Notes: a model not told the origin generated them from the letters alone. Shown: positions 1-7,216, numbered from the stretch's first letter. The stretch is 17,063 nt of DNA from Actinomycetes bacterium (GCA_023431405.1 JAEYVZ010000023.1:1-17063); one strand, 5' to 3'. A program made the numbers and translations.

Positions 1-210
1 CCGATCCTGGTGATCGGCACGACGAACGACCCGGCGACCCCCTACGACTGGTCGGTGTCGCTCGCCGAACAGCTCTCGTCGGGCGTGCTCCTCACCCGGG
101 TGGGTGAAGGCCACACCGGCTTCAACAAGGGCAACGGCTGTGTCGACCGGATCGTCGTCGACTACCTCGTCACCGGCGAGGTGCCCACCGACGGCACGCG
201 CTGCGAGTGA
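1..210 (+). CDS. TAP-type alpha/beta hydrolase, C-terminal fragment
   Basis: The gene runs in from the left edge, so only the last 69 residues are visible and the start is outside the window. The fragment opens with a hydrophobic strand (PILVIGTTNDPATPYDW) whose Asp is in the place of the acid of the catalytic triad, followed by GEGHTGF, where the His is the likely catalytic base. This is the arrangement of the TAP-like C-terminal domain of secreted actinobacterial tripeptidyl aminopeptidases and related hydrolases. Two late cysteines (GNGCVD and GTRCE) could form the disulfide common in the exported members. The nucleophile elbow, signal peptide and lid would lie upstream and cannot be seen, so the substrate (peptide or ester) is open. 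The gene converges on the methionine importer operon with 55 bases between stop codons. Confidence 0.8.
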   Translation, partial: PILVIGTTNDPATPYDWSVSLAEQLSSGVLLTRVGEGHTGFNKGNGCVDRIVVDYLVTGEVPTDGTRCE

Positions 211-211
211 C

Positions 212-239
212 CTGACCCGCACGTGACCGGGCGGGTCGG
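212..239. terminator. Hairpin between convergent genes
   Basis: A 7-bp perfect inverted repeat (GACCCGC at 214-220, GCGGGTC at 231-237) with a 10-base loop lies between the stop of the hydrolase at 210 and the stop of metI at 266. It is well placed to act as a bidirectional terminator. There is no T-tract on either side, as is common in high-GC actinobacteria, so termination is inferred from position only. Confidence 0.4.
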
Positions 240-265
240 CGAGCCGACGCCGCAGGCGCCGAAGA

Positions 266-925
266 TCACCGGCGCAGGATGCGACGCGCGACGCCGTTGC
301 CGACGAACTGCACCACCTGCACGATCACGACGATGACGAGCACGGCGGCCCAGGTGACCCACGGGTTGAACTGCTTGAAGCCGTAGACGATGGCGAACTC
401 GCCGAGCCCGCCCGCCGCGACCGCACCGGCGATCGCCGTCATGTCGACGAGGGCGACGACAACGAACGTGTACCCCAGCACCAGCGGGCCGAGGGCTTCA
501 CGCGGTACGAGCCGGAACAGGATCCGGGCCCGGCTCGCCCCCGCCGCACGCGCCGCCTCGATCACACCCGGTCGCACGGTCAGCAGGTTCTGCTCGACGA
601 TGCGGCTGATGGCGAACATCGAGGCGAGGGTGATCGCGAAGACGCCGAACTCGGGGCCGATTCCGGGGATGCCGATGCTGCGTGCGACCGGCTGCACGGC
701 GGCCAGCAGGATGACGAACGGTATCGGCCGGAACACGTTCACGATCACGTTGAGGGCGCCGAACAGTACGCGCTGCGGGAAGAGGCTCCCCGGACGGGTC
801 GCGTACAGGGCGAGGCCGAGGAGGAGGCCGAGCGCGCCGCCGAAGATGAGGGCGAGCGAGACGACGTAGAGCGTCTCGAAAGTGGCCTCCCACAGGTCGG
901 GGAGAAGATCGATGAGCCTATCCAC
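266..925 (-). CDS. metI: Methionine ABC transporter permease MetI
   Basis: A 219-residue inner-membrane permease that would form the translocation pore of a D/L-methionine importer with MetN and MetQ. About five hydrophobic segments are visible (near residues 20-40, 53-80, 92-108, 145-170 and 188-210). The cytoplasmic EAA loop that docks on the ATPase is clear at residues 123-148 (starting EAARAAGASRAR). Length matches the family (about 215-220). The start is GTG at 923-925, preceded by AGGAGGA about six bases upstream, and it overlaps the 3' end of metN by eight bases, so translation is probably coupled. It is the last gene of the metQ-metN-metI unit. Methionine rather than another substrate is inferred from the NIL-type ATPase and NlpA-type lipoprotein beside it. 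Confidence 0.92.
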   Translation of the reverse strand: MDRLIDLLPDLWEATFETLYVVSLALIFGGALGLLLGLALYATRPGSLFPQRVLFGALNVIVNVFRPIPFVILLAAVQPVARSIGIPGIGPEFGVFAITLASMFAISRIVEQNLLTVRPGVIEAARAAGASRARILFRLVPREALGPLVLGYTFVVVALVDMTAIAGAVAAGGLGEFAIVYGFKQFNPWVTWAAVLVIVVIVQVVQFVGNGVARRILRR

Positions 926-1955
926 GGGCGTCCTCCTCGATGAGCGGGGCGTAAGCCGCGGCGGCCGCGACGGCGCGGTCGATCGCGTCGGGCGCGCCCG
1001 TCAGCGACAGCGTGAGGTGTCCGAACACCCGGCCGCCGATGTCGTTGATCCCGCCGTGGATGAGCTCGAACCGCACCCCGGCGGAGGTGAGCACACCGAA
1101 CACGTCGGACTGAGACACGTCTCCGTCGCGGACGGTGAACGTGACGACCCGTCCAGGATGCCGGCGGCGCAGCTCGGCCAGATGCTCGCCGCGGGGCACT
1201 TCGTCGATGATGCTCGCGACGAAGCGTCGCGTCGCCGGATGGCGGGGAGCCGAGAGCACATCGAAGACGGTGCCGTCTTCGATGACGCGCCCCTGTTCCA
1301 TGACGACGACCCGGTCGGCGATGCTGCGGATCACATCCATCTCGTGGGTGATCACGAGGATGGTGACGCCCAGCTCTGCGTTGACGCGGCGGAGGAGGTC
1401 GAGCACTTCGTGCGTGGTCTCGGGGTCGAGGGCGCTCGTGGCTTCGTCGGCGAGGAGGATGCGCGGCTGGGTGGCGAGGGCCCGGGCGATGCCGACTCGC
1501 TGCTTCTGACCGCCGGAGAGCTGCTCGGGATAGCTGCGGGCCTTGTCGGCGAGCCCGACGAAGCGGAGAAGCTCATCGACGCGGCGCGTGATCTCTGCGC
1601 GGGGGCGGCGGGCCACTTCGAGCGGGTAGGCGATGTTCCCGGCGACCGTGCGGGAGTCGAAGAGGTTGAACTGCTGGAAGATCATGCCGATGTCGCTGCG
1701 CAGCGCCCGCAGCTCGCGTTCGCGCAGTCGCGTGATGTCGCGACCGTCGATCTCGACGGAACCGGTCGTGGGCACCTCGAGCGCGTTGACGAGGCGCAGC
1801 ACGGTGGATTTGCCCGCCCCGGAGTAGCCGATGATGCCGGTGATCGTTCCCGCGGCGACGTCGAGCGACACGTCGTCGACGGCGATGGTGGGGGTGCCCC
1901 CGCGGGTGGGGGCGGGGAAGGTCTTGGTGACGCCGGAGAAGCGGATGAGGGTCAT
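918..1955 (-). CDS. metN: Methionine ABC transporter ATP-binding protein MetN
   Basis: A 345-residue ATPase that would power methionine import through MetI. Walker A is GYSGAGKST at residues 43-51, the ABC signature is LSGGQKQRVGIARA, and Walker B with its catalytic Glu and D-loop reads ILLADEATSALDPE. The last 80 or so residues match the NIL/ACT-like C2 domain (EVPRGEHLAELRRR, then a beta-rich stretch with GGINDIGGRVFGHL). In MetN this domain binds methionine and inhibits transport when the cell is replete. I chose the ATG at 1955 because GGGAG lies just upstream and the protein then begins with the usual first strand (MTLIRFSGVTKTF). A longer frame reaches 2018 but would read through the intercistronic hairpin. 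Gene order, length and domains agree, and only the precise substrate is inferred. Confidence 0.95.
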   Translation of the reverse strand: MTLIRFSGVTKTFPAPTRGGTPTIAVDDVSLDVAAGTITGIIGYSGAGKSTVLRLVNALEVPTTGSVEIDGRDITRLRERELRALRSDIGMIFQQFNLFDSRTVAGNIAYPLEVARRPRAEITRRVDELLRFVGLADKARSYPEQLSGGQKQRVGIARALATQPRILLADEATSALDPETTHEVLDLLRRVNAELGVTILVITHEMDVIRSIADRVVVMEQGRVIEDGTVFDVLSAPRHPATRRFVASIIDEVPRGEHLAELRRRHPGRVVTFTVRDGDVSQSDVFGVLTSAGVRFELIHGGINDIGGRVFGHLTLSLTGAPDAIDRAVAAAAAYAPLIEEDARG

Positions 1956-2003
1956 GGTGCTCCCGTCAGGGTCGATGCGCGAGGGTGGGGCGCAGATGAC
2001 GGT

Positions 2004-2040
2004 GGCGAGGCGACGCACCTCGTGGATGCGTCGCCTCGCC
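2004..2040 (-). promoter_or_regulatory. 14-bp intercistronic hairpin between metQ and metN
   Basis: The arms at 2004-2017 and 2027-2040 are perfectly complementary over 14 bp and enclose a nine-base loop. In the transcript the hairpin begins 28 bases after the metQ stop and ends about 48 bases before the metN start. No T-run follows on the transcribed strand. It could be a partial terminator or an mRNA-end stabiliser that gives more MetQ lipoprotein than MetN/MetI, as is usual for binding-protein operons. The structure is seen directly. The role is inferred. Confidence 0.65.
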
Positions 2041-2068
2041 GCACGTCTCGCTGCAGAGACGGTGTCTG

Positions 2069-2971
2069 CTACTGCTGGGCGCGGATGTCGTCTTCGACGT
2101 CGTGGAGGGAGTCGACGAGGTCGGATGCCGGAGTCTTCAGCAGCACGGCGGTGTTGCCGGAGGCCTCCTGCACGCCCTCCTGCACCTCAGGGGTGTTCTG
2201 GTAGATCTCGACGAGCTTCCGGTAGGTGGGGTTGTCGGCATCCTCGGCCCGGGCGGCGAAGATGTTGACGTACGGCAGGGCGTTCGGGTCGGACGGGTCG
2301 TCGGTGGCGATCGCGTCGTCGAAGCTCAGGCCCGCGTCGGTGACGAAGTCGTTGTTGATGATGGCGGCGGCCACGTCGGGGAGCGATGTGGCGGTGAAGG
2401 CGGCGTCGAGGGCTTCGACCTTCACCTTCGAGGTGTCGAGCACGTCGGCGACGGTGGAGAAGATCGAGCCGCCGTCTTTCAGCTCGATGAGGCCCGCCGA
2501 CTGGAGCACGAGGAGGCCGCGTGCCTGGTTCGACTCGTCGTTGGGCACGGCGACGGTCTCGCCGGCGGGGATGTCGTCGACGGAGTCGTACTTCGCCGAG
2601 TAGAGGCCGAGCGGGTAGATCGCGGTGGCGCCGACGGGCACCAGGTCGGCGTCGGACTGCACGTTGTAGGTCGCGAGGTAGATGACGTGCTGGAACTGGT
2701 TGAGGTCGAGCTCCCCGGCGGTAAGGGCCGGGTTCGGCTGCGCGTACTCGCTGAAGTCGACCAGGTCGACGGTGATGCCCTCGGCGGCGGCCGCTTCGGT
2801 GTAGGTCTTCCAGTAGGGGTCGCCGGCGCCGACGACACCGATCTTGACCGTCTCCTGGGTGGCGGGGGCGGCGTCGCTGCCGGGCTGCTCGCCGCCGGCG
2901 CCGGCGCAGGCGCTCAGGAGGAGGGCGAGGGGAAGGGCGAGAGCCGCCGCTCGGATGATCCGCTGGGACAT
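2069..2971 (-). CDS. metQ: Methionine-binding lipoprotein MetQ (NlpA family)
   Basis: A 300-residue solute-binding lipoprotein that would capture methionine outside the membrane and deliver it to MetNI. The N terminus is a lipoprotein signal: basic residues (MSQRIIR), a hydrophobic core and the lipobox LSAC with Cys22. A Gly/Ala/Gln-rich linker follows. NlpA-family features include the first strand VKIGVVGAGDPYW, LNQFQHVIYL and YPLGLYSAKY. The stretch VAVPNDESNQARGLLVLQ is particularly characteristic of the family. The ATG at 2971 is preceded by AAGGAG at six bases. A longer frame to 3019 would put 16 hydrophilic residues before the signal peptide and is unlikely. It is the first gene of the operon, with the palindrome at 3049-3080 upstream. 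Confidence 0.93.
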   Translation of the reverse strand: MSQRIIRAAALALPLALLLSACAGAGGEQPGSDAAPATQETVKIGVVGAGDPYWKTYTEAAAAEGITVDLVDFSEYAQPNPALTAGELDLNQFQHVIYLATYNVQSDADLVPVGATAIYPLGLYSAKYDSVDDIPAGETVAVPNDESNQARGLLVLQSAGLIELKDGGSIFSTVADVLDTSKVKVEALDAAFTATSLPDVAAAIINNDFVTDAGLSFDDAIATDDPSDPNALPYVNIFAARAEDADNPTYRKLVEIYQNTPEVQEGVQEASGNTAVLLKTPASDLVDSLHDVEDDIRAQQ

Positions 2972-3048
2972 GTGGTGCTCCTTGTGATTCGGGGCATCGC
3001 GCGGGGGAGCGCCGCACACAGGAGTGGACCGCGCTCGCCTCGTCGCGG

Positions 3049-3088
3049 TGCCTCATCGAACGTATGCGGGCGATGAGGCAGGTCCGAA
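3049..3088 (-). promoter_or_regulatory. Palindromic operator or structured leader upstream of metQ
   Basis: A perfect 10-bp inverted repeat (TGCCTCATCG at 3049-3058, CGATGAGGCA at 3071-3080, 12-base spacer) lies 78 bases or more upstream of the metQ start. Read on the minus strand, a weak promoter can be drawn through it: TTCGGA (3083-3088), 18 bases, then TACGTT (3059-3064), so the palindrome would cover spacer and -10 as an operator. Alternatively the RNA could fold: GGACC just before the palindrome can pair with GGUCC at 3026-3030, with a CCGCG/CGCGG stem inside, giving a three-way junction. I see no SAM-I core motif. The choice between DNA operator and RNA leader is open. Confidence 0.5.
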
Positions 3089-3134
3089 TCAGGGCGTAAC
3101 ACGCCGACACCGATCGCGGCCTGGGCATCCGTGG

Positions 3135-3164
3135 TTCGCAGCACCGTCGCCGACCCTGTAAGAT
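3135..3164 (+). promoter_or_regulatory. Candidate promoter of tRNA-Thr
   Basis: TTCGCA at 3135-3140, an 18-base spacer and an extended -10 (TG then TAAGAT at 3159-3164) precede the tRNA. The expected start of transcription is near 3171, about 24 bases before the mature 5' end. The match is moderate and rests on position and the good -10. Confidence 0.45.
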
Positions 3165-3194
3165 CGATCATCGTGCAATGCGCGAGCAGCACGC

Positions 3195-3270
3195 GCCACC
3201 TTAGCTCAGACGGCAGAGCGATTCACTCGTAATGAATAGGTCAAGGGTTCGATTCCCTTAGGTGGCTCCA
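3195..3270 (+). tRNA. tRNA-Thr, anticodon CGU
   Basis: The 76-base sequence folds as a standard cloverleaf. The acceptor stem pairs GCCACCU with AGGUGGC, the discriminator base is U and the 3' CCA is encoded. The anticodon stem is AUUCA/UGAAU around the loop CUCGUAA, giving anticodon CGU at 3228-3230, which reads the threonine codon ACG. The T arm contains the expected GGUUCGAUUC. ACG is a major threonine codon in this G+C range, so a dedicated CGU isoacceptor is expected. A protein gene begins only 19 bases downstream with no visible terminator between. Confidence 0.97.
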
Positions 3271-3289
3271 CAAGGCTCCGGGAGGTCGC

Positions 3290-3682
3290 GTGGATCCCCT
3301 CGATGCGGTGATCGAGATCTTCACGTGGATCGGCTTCGGCGGTGCATTCGCCCTCGGTCTCGTCGCGCTCATCCTCTGGGTCAGCGACGGCACGTGGCTC
3401 GCCGTAGACGCGCTCGTCGACCACGAAGACGAGGGCACGTACGTGCGGTGGTTCGACGCCGACGGCGACGCGAACAACGCGCTGCTGGGCGAAGCGGATG
3501 CCGCGGCGCTGGCCGGGGTCGATCGCGCGCGCATCTGGTATCGCTACGGGTGGCACGGGCGCATGCGCCTCACCCGCCGCCCACCCGGCCTCCTCGCGGT
3601 GCTCTGGGCGGCAGCGGGCCTGCTCGCCCTCGGCGTGGTGGCGCTGGTCACCTCGTGGGTGCTCATCTTCATCGCTCGCTGA
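3290..3682 (+). CDS. Small two-helix membrane protein, unknown function
   Basis: A 130-residue protein with one hydrophobic segment near residues 9-31 (FTWIGFGGAFALGLVALILW) and a second near 101-127. The central soluble part is acidic, with WFDADGDANNALLGEADA followed by a basic patch (RIWYRYGWHGRMRLTRR). The two ends would therefore sit on the same side of the membrane with a loop of about 70 residues between. I do not recognise a family. The start is GTG at 3290, chosen because GGGAGG lies about five bases upstream. It follows the tRNA by 19 bases and is probably made from the tRNA transcript after processing. It converges on the exporter gene that ends at 3732. Similar small proteins are common in Microbacteriaceae, but no role can be assigned. 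Confidence 0.8.
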   Translation: MDPLDAVIEIFTWIGFGGAFALGLVALILWVSDGTWLAVDALVDHEDEGTYVRWFDADGDANNALLGEADAAALAGVDRARIWYRYGWHGRMRLTRRPPGLLAVLWAAAGLLALGVVALVTSWVLIFIAR

Positions 3683-3731
3683 GCGCGCCGCCGGCTCTCG
3701 CCTCGCGGGGGCGGATCGTTGTCGAACGGGT

Positions 3732-4700
3732 TCAGGTGACCGCGAGCAGCACGCCGGCGAGGAGCGCCAGCACGAGCCCCACCCACTGCACGCGCGCGAT
3801 GCGTTCCCCGAGCACGACGGATGCCAGCAGCACTGTTCCGGCCGGGTAGAGCGCGGTCAGCGCGGAGACGACGGCGAGGTCGCCTCCCGAGCGGAGGGCG
3901 AGCAGGAGCACGAGGTTGGCGATCGCATCGACGAGACCGCAGGCGAGGGCGAGGGTCCAGGCCCGCCGGGTGGTGACGGCGACCCGTGTCGCCGCTGCCG
4001 TGGCGTGCTCGAGGTCGGCGCGTCCGGAGGGGGTCGGGCCAGGATGCGGGCGGGCCTCGTCGGCGATGGTGAGCGCCGAGCGCGCGCTCGTTCCACGCCG
4101 CACCGCCGACACGGCCACGGCGACGGCGACGCCGGTCATGATGAGCGCGCTGACGCTGCGGTTGGCGACGAGCGGGAGTACGCCGCTGTCGGTGCTCGTC
4201 TGGTCGATGATGATGAGGAAGGCGCCGATGCCGGCGCCGGAGCCGACCGCCATCAGGATGCCGCGAAGCGACGGGCGCGTGATGCGCTCGCCGGGCAGGA
4301 AGGCGACCAGCACGATGGCGACGAGGGCGAACGCGAGACCGAGATACCCGAGGGGGGAGAGCTCCTCGCCCCTCACGAGGAGACCCCAGAGCATCGGGGC
4401 GATCGCGGAGACGACGGCAGTGATGGGGGAGAGGATGCTCATCGGGCCGAGGGCGAGGCAGGCATAGAGGAGCCCGATGGCGACGGCGCCGGTGATTCCC
4501 GACAGTGCGCCCCACAGCAGATCAGCGAGCTGCCAGGTGCTTCCCGCGAGCAGCAGGGCGGGGAGGAGGACCACGAGCCCGGCAGCGGCGGCGGTGGCGG
4601 TGACGACGGCGGAGCGGAGGCGGCGGGCCGCGAGGCCGCCGAGGAAATCGGCCGCACCGTAGATGAGGGCGCCGAGGAGGGCGAGGGGAGCGGCCAGCAT
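3732..4700 (-). CDS. EamA/DMT-family exporter
   Basis: A 322-residue membrane protein of the drug/metabolite transporter superfamily with two EamA repeats (about residues 2-140 and 150-320). The opening MLAAPLALLGALIYGAADFLGG and the segments ending in LLWGLLVRGEELSPLGYLGL and LLASVVLGERIARVQWVG are typical, the last two being the E-containing ends of helices in each half. About ten hydrophobic segments can be drawn. An unusual polar stretch of about 45 residues (roughly 200-246, containing EARPHPGPTPSGRADLEH) is inserted in the second half and accounts for the extra length over the usual 290. It is divergent from the MMPL gene. No clear Shine-Dalgarno site lies before the ATG at 4700, so it may be leaderless. 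The substrate cannot be told from sequence. Confidence 0.88.
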   Translation of the reverse strand: MLAAPLALLGALIYGAADFLGGLAARRLRSAVVTATAAAAGLVVLLPALLLAGSTWQLADLLWGALSGITGAVAIGLLYACLALGPMSILSPITAVVSAIAPMLWGLLVRGEELSPLGYLGLAFALVAIVLVAFLPGERITRPSLRGILMAVGSGAGIGAFLIIIDQTSTDSGVLPLVANRSVSALIMTGVAVAVAVSAVRRGTSARSALTIADEARPHPGPTPSGRADLEHATAAATRVAVTTRRAWTLALACGLVDAIANLVLLLALRSGGDLAVVSALTALYPAGTVLLASVVLGERIARVQWVGLVLALLAGVLLAVT

Positions 4701-4772
4701 GGTGACGCCAGCCTAGGGGCGACGGGGGCCGAACGTCGGCCAGGTGTGGCGGGCGCCGTTTCGCGGGGGGAG

Positions 4773-4810
4773 TTGGTTTTTCCAGATATTGCTAGATAAG
4801 CTAGCAATAT
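4773..4810 (+). promoter_or_regulatory. Promoter with palindromic operator over a leaderless start
   Basis: The 10-bp inverted repeat ATATTGCTAG (4786-4795) / CTAGCAATAT (4801-4810) with a five-base spacer is perfect and lies in a locally A+T-rich patch. A promoter fits through it: TTGGTT (4773-4778), 18 bases, TAAGCT (4797-4802), placing the transcription start at or next to the ATG at 4809. There is no Shine-Dalgarno sequence before that ATG. The palindrome covers the -10 and the start codon, which suits a dimeric repressor of MarR, TetR or PadR type. No such regulator gene is in the window. Confidence 0.7.
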
Positions 4811-7091
4811 GAAGATGGAGACAAAATCGCGCACCCTCCCCAGTCGTTGGCTGCGCATCGGCATCCCGGTCCTGCTGGTGCTGATCTGGGTAGCCGGCGG
4901 CTCCATCGGCGGCCCCTACTTCGGCAAGGTCGAAGAGGTCGCCACCAACGATCAGTCGTCGTTCCTCCCCGAGAGTGCGGAGTCGACCGAGGTGCAGAAC
5001 CGTCTCGCCGACTTCACCGGCGGCGAGACGATCCCCGCGGTGATCGTGATCGAGAGCGATTCGGCGCTCGACGAGGCCCAGCTCACCGAGGTGTCCGACC
5101 TGGCCGACACGATCGCGCAGCTGGAGGGCGTGGGGGAGATCTCGCCCGCCATCCCGTCGGAAGACGGTGTCGCCGTGCAGATCTTCGTGCCGATCGAATC
5201 TGACGCCTCCGTGCGCGAGGTCGTCGAAGAGGTGCGCACCCTCGTCGCAGAAGAACTCGGTGATGACCTGCGCGCATGGGTCACCGGGCCTGCAGGATTC
5301 ACCGCCGACCTGGCGAAGGGCTTCACCGGCATCGACGGCCTCCTGCTGCTCGTCGCCCTCGGCGCCGTCTTCATCATCCTGATCATCGTCTACCGATCAC
5401 CGCTGCTGCCGATCCTCGTGCTGCTCACCTCGGTGTTCGCGCTGTGTGTGGCCCTGCTCACCGTGTGGTGGCTGGCCAAGGCCGAGATCGTCGTGCTCAA
5501 CGGGCAGGTTCAGGGCATCCTCTTCATCCTCGTCATCGGCGCCGCGACCGACTACGCCCTGTTGTACGTGGCGAGGTACCGCGAGTCGATCGCGCGCGGC
5601 CTCAGCCGGTGGGAATCCGTGGTCGCGTCGTGGAAGGGCGCGTGGGAGCCGATCGTCGCCTCCGGCGGAACCGTGATCGCCGGCCTCCTCTGCCTTCTGC
5701 TCAGCGACCTCGCCAGCAACCGCGCCCTCGGGCCCATCGCCTCGATCGGCATCGTGTTCGCCATGCTCTCGGCGCTCACCTTCCTGCCGGCGCTCCTCGC
5801 GCTGTTCGGGCGCGCCGCGTTCTGGCCGTTCATCCCCAAGAACCCGCCGGCGGAGCTTCCCGACGATCTGACCCAGCCGGTGAAGGGCTTCTGGGCGCGT
5901 CAGGCGCGCTTCGTCGCCCGCAACGCCAGGGTCACCTGGATCCTGTCGACCATCGTGCTGCTCGTCGCAACCGTGGGAGCCTTCCAGCTCAAGGCCGACG
6001 GTGTTGCCGGCAGCGACCTCGTGCTGGGGGCCAGTGAGGCGCGGGACGGCCAGGATGTGCTCGCCGAGCACTTCCCCGCCGGCTCGGGCAGCCCGCTCTA
6101 CGTCATCGTTCCCGAAGACCGCGTGGCCGAGGCGGTCACGGTCCTCGGCGACTCCGAGGGGGTCGACTCGGTCGCCGCCGTCGCGGCCGACTCGGCATCC
6201 GGTCAGGTGGGCGTCGAGGTGCAGGACGGCGAGGCCGTCTTCACCGTCGCCGGTCCTCCCGGTGCGGAGGTTCCCGACCCGACGGTCTCCGAGGGCGACA
6301 TCATGCTCGTGGCCACCCTCTCCGATGAGGCCGACTCGCTCGAGGCTGAAGAGACCGTGCGCGAGCTGCGCGAGGCGTTCACCGCGGAGTTCGGCGAAGG
6401 GGTTGCCTTCGTCGGCGGCGCGACGGCCATCGACCTCGACACCAACGACACGTCGATCCGCGACCGCACGCTCATCATCCCGGTGATCCTGGTCGTGGTG
6501 CTGCTGATCCTCATGCTGCTGCTGCGCTCGATCCTGGCCCCCGTGCTGCTGATCCTCAGCGTCATCGTGTCGTTCGGCGCGGCTCTCGGCGTCAGCGCCC
6601 TCGTGTTCAACGAGGTGTTCGGATTCCCCGGTGCCGACCCTGCCGTTCCGCTGTTCGGATTCGTGTTCCTCGTGGCGCTCGGCGTCGACTACAACATCTT
6701 CCTGATGTCGAGGGTGCGGGAGGAGTCGCTCGTGCACGGCACCCGTCCCGGCATCCTTCGCGGTCTCGTGGCCACCGGCGGGGTCATCACCTCGGCGGGG
6801 CTGGTGCTGGCGGCGACGTTCGCGGCGCTCGGGGTCATCCCGATCCTGTTCCTCGCGCAGATCGCCTTCATCGTGGCCTTCGGTGTGCTCCTCGACACGT
6901 TCGTCGTGCGGTCGCTCCTCGTGCCCGCGCTGTCGTACGACATCGGGCGCGCGATCTGGTGGCCGTCGAAGCTGTGGCGCACCGACGGCGCTCGGGGTGT
7001 CGCCCTGTCGACCGGTGCGCAGGGGGATCCCGCGCCCGCGACGTCGGCAGTACCCACGCCGAAGACGCGGCGGTCGCTCCGCCGCCGCTGA
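4809..7091 (+). CDS. MMPL/RND-family exporter
   Basis: A 760-residue inner-membrane transporter with the duplicated RND layout: TM1 near residue 14-32, an extracytoplasmic domain to about 175, TM2-6 to about 335, TM7 near 378-395, a second extracytoplasmic domain to about 555, TM8-12 to about 715 and a Pro/Arg-rich cytoplasmic tail. Two conserved motifs thought to carry proton-relay Asp residues are present: GAATDYALLYVARYRE (Asp248) and GVDYNIFLMSRVREE (Asp627). Homologues export lipids, siderophores or drugs, and the single gene without a lipid synthase suggests a drug or small-molecule exporter. The ATG at 4809 is taken as start because the promoter geometry points to a leaderless message. 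The ATG at 4815 is an alternative. Expression is probably controlled by the palindrome at 4786-4810. A strong hairpin follows the gene at 7130-7181. Confidence 0.93.
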   Translation: MKMETKSRTLPSRWLRIGIPVLLVLIWVAGGSIGGPYFGKVEEVATNDQSSFLPESAESTEVQNRLADFTGGETIPAVIVIESDSALDEAQLTEVSDLADTIAQLEGVGEISPAIPSEDGVAVQIFVPIESDASVREVVEEVRTLVAEELGDDLRAWVTGPAGFTADLAKGFTGIDGLLLLVALGAVFIILIIVYRSPLLPILVLLTSVFALCVALLTVWWLAKAEIVVLNGQVQGILFILVIGAATDYALLYVARYRESIARGLSRWESVVASWKGAWEPIVASGGTVIAGLLCLLLSDLASNRALGPIASIGIVFAMLSALTFLPALLALFGRAAFWPFIPKNPPAELPDDLTQPVKGFWARQARFVARNARVTWILSTIVLLVATVGAFQLKADGVAGSDLVLGASEARDGQDVLAEHFPAGSGSPLYVIVPEDRVAEAVTVLGDSEGVDSVAAVAADSASGQVGVEVQDGEAVFTVAGPPGAEVPDPTVSEGDIMLVATLSDEADSLEAEETVRELREAFTAEFGEGVAFVGGATAIDLDTNDTSIRDRTLIIPVILVVVLLILMLLLRSILAPVLLILSVIVSFGAALGVSALVFNEVFGFPGADPAVPLFGFVFLVALGVDYNIFLMSRVREESLVHGTRPGILRGLVATGGVITSAGLVLAATFAALGVIPILFLAQIAFIVAFGVLLDTFVVRSLLVPALSYDIGRAIWWPSKLWRTDGARGVALSTGAQGDPAPATSAVPTPKTRRSLRRR

Positions 7092-7129
7092 CGGCATCCG
7101 CCGCCTCGGCTCGGCCCCGACGCGGCAAC

Positions 7130-7181
7130 ACGGCCCCATGGCTTCCCTCGCACCCCTCGCGGGCGGGAACCATGGGGCCGT
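7130..7181. terminator. Strong hairpin after the MMPL gene
   Basis: Arms at 7130-7147 and 7165-7181 pair over 17 bp with a single bulged C (7142), around a 17-base loop that can pair further inside. It begins 38 bases after the MMPL stop and ends six bases before the -35 of pncA. There is no T-tract, so it would act as an intrinsic terminator of the T-less type seen in high-GC actinobacteria or as a 3'-end barrier. It insulates the exporter from the pncA operon. Confidence 0.65.
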
Positions 7182-7187
7182 ACCCCG

Positions 7188-7216
7188 TTCACCAATCGGG
7201 GCACCCCGGTTACGCT
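7188..7216 (+). promoter_or_regulatory. Promoter of a leaderless pncA transcript
   Basis: TTCACC (7188-7193), a 17-base spacer and TACGCT (7211-7216) lie immediately upstream of the pncA ATG at 7223. The six bases between -10 and ATG put the transcription start at the A of the start codon. No Shine-Dalgarno site is present, which supports a leaderless message. Confidence 0.6.

Noticed and set aside
1956..2018. N-terminal extension of MetN to 2018
   Set aside because: It would add 21 residues absent from the family and start inside the intercistronic hairpin. The ATG at 1955 has GGGAG upstream.
882..3076. Long open frames on the plus strand opposite metN and metQ (882-2204 and 2102-3076)
   Set aside because: They are mirror frames of well-supported genes. 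Their translations are rich in Asp, Glu, Gly, Val and Arg without domains, as expected from high-GC antisense frames.
2972..3180. SAM-I, SAM-II or SAM-IV riboswitch upstream of metQ
   Set aside because: I looked for the conserved cores of these classes on the minus strand and did not see them. Only the palindrome and possible three-way junction are reported.
3195..3270. Integration (att) site of a genomic island at the tRNA
   Set aside because: No integrase is nearby and I found no duplicate of the tRNA 3' end elsewhere in the window.
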